DNA of 12,928 nt from Candidatus Omnitrophota bacterium. Lineage in GTDB: Bacteria > Omnitrophota > Koll11 > VGKN01. The DNA lies in assembly GCA_016867055.1 (NCBI GenBank), contig VGKN01000016.1, forward strand, positions 1 through 12,928, in the 5' to 3' direction. This document shows, in pieces, positions 7,846 through 12,928 of this stretch (position 1 is the stretch's first letter; every line of letters starts with the position of its first letter). Position numbers and translations under genes: made by a program. The notes under the pieces are model-generated. The model was not told the DNA's origin. It did not search any database and saw nothing but the letters and a program-made list of their open reading frames with translations.

Positions 7846-8271
7846 ATGGCTAAAAAGGTTATTTCTCAGATTAAATTACATGTTCCTGCTGGTCAGGCAA
7901 ATCCAGCACCGCCAGTAGGTCCTGCATTAGGTCAGCATGGTTTAAATATTATGGAATTCTGTAAGGCTTTTAATGAGCAGACAAAGGATAAGACAGGACT
8001 TATATTACCTGTGGTTATATCCGTTTATGAAGATAAAACATTTACATTTATAATAAAGAGTCCTCCCTGTTCAATATTGCTTAAAAGGGCCTGCGGAATA
8101 GCTAAGGCCTCGGGAAACCCAAATAAGGAAGTGGCGGGTAAGGTAAGCCGAGCACAGGTTAAAGAGATTGCCCAGACAAAGCTAAAAGACCTGAATACCC
8201 CAGATATTGAACAGGCGATGAAGATTGTAGAAGGTACCGCAAAGAGTATGGGTATAGAGGTAGTGGAGTAA
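7846..8271 (+). CDS. rplK: 50S ribosomal protein L11
   Basis: L11 binds the GTPase-associated region of 23S rRNA at the stalk base and is needed for stringent-response sensing by RelA. It has 141 residues, the family norm. The N-terminal domain has the proline-rich [24 protein letters not shown] loop, the site of thiostrepton-type drug action. The C-terminal rRNA-binding domain has [17 protein letters not shown] and the conserved [11 protein letters not shown], followed by [22 protein letters not shown]. No Shine-Dalgarno precedes the ATG; upstream is the AT-rich right arm of the palindrome. rplA follows after 3 nt, the usual rplKA pair. Confidence 0.98.
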   Translation: MAKKVISQIKLHVPAGQANPAPPVGPALGQHGLNIMEFCKAFNEQTKDKTGLILPVVISVYEDKTFTFIIKSPPCSILLKRACGIAKASGNPNKEVAGKVSRAQVKEIAQTKLKDLNTPDIEQAMKIVEGTAKSMGIEVVE

Positions 8272-8274
8272 ACT

Positions 8275-8973
8275 ATGGCAGTTCTCACCAAGCGCAAAAA
8301 AGAAGTAGAAAAGCTTCTTGATAGCAATAAAACATATGGTATAGAAGAAGCCATAGCTATTCTTAAAAAAGTTCCGCATGTAAGATTTGATGAGACTGTT
8401 GATATAAATATAAAGTTGGGCGTTAATCCAAAGCAATCTGACCAGATGGTGAGGGGTACTGTGGTGCTTCCACATGGGACAGGAAAGAAAAAGAGGATCC
8501 TGGTGTTCTGTAAAGGTGAGGCTGCTAAATTTGCAAAAGAGGCAGGCGCTGATTATGTAGGTGATTTAGACCTTATAGAAAAAATAAGTTTGGGTTGGCT
8601 TGAATTTGATGTAGCAATCAGCACCCCTGAAATGATGAAAGAGGTGGGTAGGCTTGGGAAAATCTTAGGACCAAGAGGACTTATGCCCAATCCAAAGACT
8701 CAAACAGTAACTGAGGACGTCAGGAAGGCAATCTCGGACGTAAAAGGTGGAAAGGTAGAGTTTAAAATGGATAAACAGGCAAATGTTCATTTAGGAATAG
8801 GCAAGCTTTCCTTTGATGAGCAAAGATTAGCTGAAAATGTGAAGGTGGTTATTGAGGCCATTGGGCATTCAAAACCTGCTTCTTTAAAGACTAAATTTAT
8901 CAAGAGTATGTATCTTTCAAGTACCATGGGGCCGGGTATAAGATTGGATTTAAACCAATTAAAGGTGGATTAG
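8275..8973 (+). CDS. rplA: 50S ribosomal protein L1
   Basis: L1 forms the mobile stalk beside the E site and, in E. coli, represses its own rplKA operon by binding the mRNA leader. The protein is 232 residues, the normal length. It shows the family signature GKILGPRGLMPNPKTQTVT at about residues 127-145, the FDETVDINIKLGVNPKQSDQ segment near residue 38, and the C-terminal SSTMGPGIRLD. A GGAG near the end of rplK serves as ribosome-binding site at good spacing. I found no clear L1-type mRNA site upstream of rplK, where the palindrome sits. The stop is TAG, the only one in the window, and rplJ begins 10 nt later. Confidence 0.98.
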   Translation: MAVLTKRKKEVEKLLDSNKTYGIEEAIAILKKVPHVRFDETVDINIKLGVNPKQSDQMVRGTVVLPHGTGKKKRILVFCKGEAAKFAKEAGADYVGDLDLIEKISLGWLEFDVAISTPEMMKEVGRLGKILGPRGLMPNPKTQTVTEDVRKAISDVKGGKVEFKMDKQANVHLGIGKLSFDEQRLAENVKVVIEAIGHSKPASLKTKFIKSMYLSSTMGPGIRLDLNQLKVD

Positions 8974-8983
8974 GAAGTAAGAG

Positions 8984-9514
8984 ATGCCTAGATTAGAAAA
9001 AGAATTAATGATCAAAGAACTCGTTGGTAAATTCCAAGGCAATAAAAATATAATTATAACAAACTTTAACAAACTCGGTATGTTAAAACTGCAGAATCTG
9101 AGATGCTCTTTAAAAAATTGCTCTGCCAAATATATTGTAGTAAAAAACTCAATCGCAATGCGCGCTTTCAAGTCTATTAACTTGGATAGACTTGGAGAGT
9201 TTGTGTCAGGGACGGTGGGAATAGGTTTTGGTTCAAATGACCCAATAGGCATTTCAAAGATTATAGTCAATTTTTCAAAGAATAATGAGACTTTCAATAT
9301 TTTAGGTGGTTATATTGATGGAGAATTTTTAAATTTGGATCGGATAAAAGAGATAGCGGATATACCCTCTAAAGAGGTATTAATCGTGAGGCTTTTGGGT
9401 GTGCTGAATGGACCCATCTATGAATTTTATGGAATTTTCAACAACCTTTTAAGACAATTTATCTTTGTCTTGGCAGAGATTGAGAAGAAAAAATCAAAGG
9501 AAAAACAAAATTAA
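8984..9514 (+). CDS. rplJ: 50S ribosomal protein L10
   Basis: L10 anchors the L7/L12 dimers to the ribosome. The protein is 176 residues. The N-terminal rRNA-binding domain starts MPRLEKELMIKELVGKF and includes KYIVVKNSIAMRAF, a typical L10 signature. The C-terminal long helix that binds L12 dimers is represented by IYEFYGIFNNLLRQFIFVLAEIEKKK. It is more divergent than its neighbours, which is usual for L10. A GGAAG lies just before the ATG. The rplA-rplJ gap is only 10 nt, so the L10-L12 autoregulatory leader that precedes rplJ in E. coli cannot be here in that form, and a separate rplJ promoter is unlikely. Confidence 0.96.
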   Translation: MPRLEKELMIKELVGKFQGNKNIIITNFNKLGMLKLQNLRCSLKNCSAKYIVVKNSIAMRAFKSINLDRLGEFVSGTVGIGFGSNDPIGISKIIVNFSKNNETFNILGGYIDGEFLNLDRIKEIADIPSKEVLIVRLLGVLNGPIYEFYGIFNNLLRQFIFVLAEIEKKKSKEKQN

Positions 9515-9517
9515 AAT

Positions 9518-9523
9518 AGGAGG
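9518..9523 (+). promoter_or_regulatory. Shine-Dalgarno region of rplL
   Basis: AGGAGG lies 11 nt before the rplL ATG, with a second purine run AAGAGAGG (9525-9532) closer in. This strong initiation region in the 20-nt rplJ-rplL gap fits the need for four or more L12 copies per L10. Confidence 0.7.
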
Positions 9524-9534
9524 GAAGAGAGGTT

Positions 9535-9966
9535 ATGTCAGAAGAAAAAGGTATTCAGGAGACTCAAGAAAAACCAAAGGCTTCTAAGAAAACAGACGAG
9601 CTCATAAAGTCAATAGAAGAGATGTCTGTTTTAGAGTTGTCAAATCTGGTAAAGGCCCTTGAGGAGAGATTTGGTGTTTCCAGTCAAATGCCTGTTTCGG
9701 GTGTAGTGATGGCCCAGGGTGCTCAGACCGCCGCTCAGGCTAAGACCGAAGAAAAATCTACATTTACAGTTGTTCTTGCCGAGGTTGGTGCACAAAAAAT
9801 CCAGGTTATTAAGGAAATAAGGGCTGTTACCAATTTAGGACTTAAAGAGGCCAAGGATCTTGTTGAGGCTGCGCCAAAGCCAATCAAGGAGAATGTACCT
9901 AAAGAAGAGGCAGAAAATATAAAATCTAAACTTGAGGCAGTTGGAGCAAAGGTAGAGTTTAAATAA
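9535..9966 (+). CDS. rplL: 50S ribosomal protein L7/L12 with an N-terminal extension
   Basis: L7/L12 is the multicopy stalk protein that recruits and stimulates EF-G, EF-Tu and other GTPases. At 143 residues it is longer than the usual 120-130. The family normally starts near [20 protein letters not shown], which begins here at about residue 21. The first ~20 residues (lysine/glutamate-rich, with [12 protein letters not shown]) are an extension. The oligomerisation domain is at about 21-52, the flexible Ala/Gln-rich hinge at about 53-72, and the globular factor-binding domain from about 74 ([20 protein letters not shown], then [19 protein letters not shown]). The strong Shine-Dalgarno supports the long start. 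An internal Met30 is too far into the domain to be the true start. Confidence 0.97.
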   Translation: MSEEKGIQETQEKPKASKKTDELIKSIEEMSVLELSNLVKALEERFGVSSQMPVSGVVMAQGAQTAAQAKTEEKSTFTVVLAEVGAQKIQVIKEIRAVTNLGLKEAKDLVEAAPKPIKENVPKEEAENIKSKLEAVGAKVEFK

Positions 9967-10008
9967 GAGGTTAATTATCACATAGCGAGGTATAAATAAG
10001 AGAAGACT

Positions 10009-12928
10009 ATGCCGATAGAAAGAAAAAATTATGGGAAAATAGATCTGGTTTTAGAACTTCCCTATCTTATTGAGGTTCAAAGAAGTTCTTATGAGGAATT
10101 TTTGCAGCAGGAGGTTAAACCCAACAAAAGAAAGGACCAGGGCTTACAGGCGGTCTTTAATGAAATTTTTCCAATTGAGAGTTTTGATAAAAATACAAGG
10201 CTTGAATTTGTCAGTTATTCCTTGGGAAAGCCAAAGTATGATATCATTGAATGTCAAAGAAGGGGTATGACATATGCGGCTAGTCTTAAGATTAGGGTAA
10301 GGCTGGTTACACCAAAAGACACCAAGGAACAGGATGTGTATCTTTGCGAACTGCCGCTTATGACCGATATGGGTACTTTTGTGATAAATGGTGATGAACG
10401 AGTTGTAGTTAACCAGCTCCACCGCTCACCCGGTGTATCCTTTGAGGAAGAGGTACATTCCACCGGAAAAAGACTTTTCTCTGCAAGGGTAATTCCATAT
10501 AGGGGTGCCTGGATAGAGTTTGAAATAGATATCTTGGATGTAATATATGCCTTTGTGGATAGACATAGGAGGCTTTTGGTAACCTCCCTTCTTAAGGTGT
10601 TAGGGTATTCTTCCGACAGAGAGATACTTGAGCAGTTCTATCAATTGAATAGGGTAAGGATTGTGGATCGTTTAAGTCTTAAAGACTTAATTGGGAAGGT
10701 GTTAGCAGATGATATTATTGATGAAAATACTAAGGTGGTAATTGCTCAGGGTTCTCAAAGAATAACGAAGGAGATTTTTGAGAGACTCCTTGAAAATGAT
10801 GTCAAAAGTGTGGATGTGTTTGAGGTTGATTCAAATGAGATTATAAATACCCTTGCTAAAGACCGCACAAAAACCAAAGAAGACGCTGTGATTGATTTAT
10901 TTAAGCGTATACGTCCGGGGGACCCTGTTACCCTGGAGAATGCAGAGGCTCTTGCGTACAGACTCTTTTTTGACAAACGGAGATACGATCTTGGTAGGGT
11001 AGGAAGGTTTATTTTGAACAGAAAACTTGGAATGAATGTGAGTCTTGATGAAAGGGTTGTTACTAAGGAAACCATAGTTAGTGTCCTTAAGTATCTTTTG
11101 AATTTGAGAAAGGGTATTGGTCAGATAGACGATATAGATCATTTAGGAAATAGAAGAGTAAGGACCGTGGGCGAACTCTTGCAGAATCAATTTAGGATCG
11201 CCCTTGCCAGATTGGAACGAACAACAAAAGAGAAAATAGGCCTTTATGAGTTAGAGAATATTATGCCCCATAGCTTGATAAATTCAAAACTTGTTTCAAG
11301 CGTGATGAAGGATTTCTTTGGGAGAAGTCAACTTTCTCAATTTATGGACCAGACAAACCCCTTGGCAGAACTTACTCATAAAAGAAGGTTGAGTGCTCTT
11401 GGTCCCGGCGGACTAAGCCGAGAGAGGGCGGGTTTTGAAGTACGCGATGTCCAACATTCCCATTATGGAAGAATATGCCCAATAGAAACTCCCGAGGGTC
11501 CAAATATTGGCCTGATAGCTTCATTAAGCTCATATGCAAGAGTAAATGAATTTGGTTTTATTGAGACGCCCTATAGAAAGGTCCAGAAGGGAAAGGTTAC
11601 GGATAAGATAGATTATTTATCTGCTGATATTGAAGATCAGTTTTTTATTGCGCAGGCGAATGAACCAGTGGATAAAAGGGGATATTTTGTAAATGATTTT
11701 ATCTCTTGCAGATACAAGGGTGACTTTCCAAAGGTGCCACGAGATAAGATAGATTATATGGATGTTTCTCCAAATCAACTTGTAAGCGTAGCAGCTGGTC
11801 TTATCCCATTTTTAGAACATGATGATGCAAACAGAGCGCTTATGGGTTCCAATATGCAGAGACAGGCAGTTCCATTGCTTACCACCGAACTTCCGCTTAT
11901 AGGCACAGGGATTGAATACAGAACTGCAAAAGATTCGGGAAGTGTTATCGTTGCCAGAAACAGCGGTGTTGTAACATATGTGGATGGAGGTGAAATAGTT
12001 GTAGATAAACAGGATGTGTACAAACTAAGAAAATTTGCAAGGAGTAATGCCTCTACCTGCATAAACCAGAGACCAATAGTTTCTCTTGGCGACAGGATTA
12101 AAAAAGGTGATGTAATTGCAGATGGTCCGGCTACGAAAGATGGCGAACTCGCCCTTGGCAGAAATGTTTTAGCATGTTTTATGCCTTGGCGGGGGTATAA
12201 TTTTGAAGACGCCATCCTTATTAGCGAAAAATTAGTAAAGGAGGATATCTACACCTCTATCCATATTGAGGAGTTTGAGATAGAGGCAAGAGATACCAGA
12301 CTTGGAAATGAAGAGATAACGAGAGATATACCTAATGTTAGTGAAGAGGCGCTGAAAAATCTTGATGAAAATGGAATAGTAAGGGTAGGCGCGGAGGTAG
12401 TACCCGGCGATATCTTAGTTGGTAAGGTATCGCCAAAAAGCGAAACCGAACTTTCTCCAGAAGAGAGGCTCCTTCGTGCTATATTTGGTGAAAAGGCAGG
12501 CGATGTCAGGGATTCTTCACTGACTGTGCCGCCCGGGGTTGAGGGTATAGTTGTGGAGGTTAACGTATTTTCAAGGAAGTCACCGCGCTCAAAGAATAAG
12601 GAAGAATTACAAAAAGAGCTGAATGAAGTAGCCAAAATCAAAAAATATTATACCGAGCAAATTCAGGAACTCAAGAAAGAACTCCTTCATAAGATATCAA
12701 AATTGCTTCTTGGTAAGAAATTGTCCAGTTCCCTTCACGAGCCTGAAACTGATAAGGTTTTACTGAACGCAAATAAAACTATTAGAAAGTCTGACATAAA
12801 GAAATTAGAAAAATGCTGTCTTGAAGAGATAAGCATAGAAGACAATCCAGAACTTGAGGAGGAGATTAAGAAGTTAATAAGAATTCTAAACACGCAAGTG
12901 GGAGAACTCTCATATGAGATGGAAAGAG
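10009..12928 (+). CDS. rpoB: RNA polymerase subunit beta (RpoB), N-terminal part, 3' end outside window
   Basis: This is the second large subunit of RNA polymerase. The frame is open from the ATG at 10009 ([21 protein letters not shown]) to the window end, 973 residues with no stop. Visible are the protrusion motif [22 protein letters not shown], and the rifampicin pocket with Asp447, His457 and Ser462 (E. coli Asp516, His526, Ser531) all wild type, so no common resistance change is seen. The [13 protein letters not shown] segment and the acidic pair in [10 protein letters not shown] (Glu733, Asp734) are also present. The flap region is followed by a charged, coiled-coil-like insertion from about residue 858, as in Gram-negative enzymes. 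The catalytic lysines lie beyond the window. It starts 42 nt after rplL with only a modest purine-rich ribosome-binding site. Confidence 0.98.
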   Translation, partial: MPIERKNYGKIDLVLELPYLIEVQRSSYEEFLQQEVKPNKRKDQGLQAVFNEIFPIESFDKNTRLEFVSYSLGKPKYDIIECQRRGMTYAASLKIRVRLVTPKDTKEQDVYLCELPLMTDMGTFVINGDERVVVNQLHRSPGVSFEEEVHSTGKRLFSARVIPYRGAWIEFEIDILDVIYAFVDRHRRLLVTSLLKVLGYSSDREILEQFYQLNRVRIVDRLSLKDLIGKVLADDIIDENTKVVIAQGSQRITKEIFERLLENDVKSVDVFEVDSNEIINTLAKDRTKTKEDAVIDLFKRIRPGDPVTLENAEALAYRLFFDKRRYDLGRVGRFILNRKLGMNVSLDERVVTKETIVSVLKYLLNLRKGIGQIDDIDHLGNRRVRTVGELLQNQFRIALARLERTTKEKIGLYELENIMPHSLINSKLVSSVMKDFFGRSQLSQFMDQTNPLAELTHKRRLSALGPGGLSRERAGFEVRDVQHSHYGRICPIETPEGPNIGLIASLSSYARVNEFGFIETPYRKVQKGKVTDKIDYLSADIEDQFFIAQANEPVDKRGYFVNDFISCRYKGDFPKVPRDKIDYMDVSPNQLVSVAAGLIPFLEHDDANRALMGSNMQRQAVPLLTTELPLIGTGIEYRTAKDSGSVIVARNSGVVTYVDGGEIVVDKQDVYKLRKFARSNASTCINQRPIVSLGDRIKKGDVIADGPATKDGELALGRNVLACFMPWRGYNFEDAILISEKLVKEDIYTSIHIEEFEIEARDTRLGNEEITRDIPNVSEEALKNLDENGIVRVGAEVVPGDILVGKVSPKSETELSPEERLLRAIFGEKAGDVRDSSLTVPPGVEGIVVEVNVFSRKSPRSKNKEELQKELNEVAKIKKYYTEQIQELKKELLHKISKLLLGKKLSSSLHEPETDKVLLNANKTIRKSDIKKLEKCCLEEISIEDNPELEEEIKKLIRILNTQVGELSYEMER

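Noticed and set aside
10070..10270. A 66-codon + strand open frame at the start of rpoB
   Set aside because: It is out of frame with the unmistakable RpoB N-terminus and is only a shadow.
11317..11400. Changes in the rifampicin pocket relative to E. coli (Arg at 508, Thr at 518, Ala at 522, Leu at 524 and 530)
   Set aside because: The main resistance positions 516, 526 and 531 are wild type, and the other differences are common among bacterial phyla, so no resistance claim is justified.
12580..12928. Lysine/glutamate-rich stretch near the end of the RpoB fragment that looks like a foreign coiled coil
   Set aside because: E. coli RpoB has a comparable insertion at the same place after the flap, so it is a normal Gram-negative-type feature.

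Overview
The window is a dense, single-strand block of core translation and transcription genes from a bacterium with moderate to low GC. No phage, transposase, CRISPR array or accessory defence gene is visible. The + strand order is rpoC (3' part), rpsL, rpsG, fusA, tuf, rpmG, tRNA-Trp(CCA), secE, nusG, rplK, rplA, rplJ, rplL, rpoB (5' part). Every gene is intact except the two cut by the window edges. The largest stretch without a protein gene is about 240 bases, and it contains the tRNA.

Organism: the RNA polymerase is of Gram-negative type. RpoC carries an SI3-like insertion of about 175 residues after the trigger loop, and RpoB carries the lysine/glutamate-rich insertion after the flap. 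EF-Tu has a five-cysteine insert in its G domain. Ile is mostly ATA and Arg mostly AGA/AGG even in tuf. I lean towards an uncultured lineage such as Omnitrophota or a PVC relative, but this is a low-confidence guess from overall feel, not from a database match.

Layout: 1-6599 is the end of the rpoBC operon running into a str operon (S12, S7, EF-G, EF-Tu). 6614-9966 is the rpmG-trnW-secE-nusG-rplKAJL block (L33, tRNA-Trp, SecE, NusG, L11, L1, L10, L7/L12), and it leads directly into rpoB from 10009. Together these make the GTPase stalk (L10, L12, L11), the factors that dock on it (EF-G, EF-Tu), the decoding-site protein S12, the transcription elongation factor NusG and the two large RNA polymerase subunits.

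The main anomaly is the order. Bacteria normally have ...secE-nusG-rplKAJL-rpoB-rpoC-rpsL-rpsG-fusA-tuf. Here the rpoC end lies at the left and the rpoB start at the right, with a single tuf joining the two halves. This is what results if two near-identical tuf genes, one at each end of the canonical cluster, are collapsed into one by an assembler or recombined into a circle. A real separation of rpoB from rpoC is the alternative.

Non-coding features of interest are a long imperfect palindrome filling the nusG-rplK gap and a structured spacer between tRNA-Trp and secE. The intercistronic gaps where E. coli keeps its S7 and L10 autoregulatory sites are only 10 nt here.
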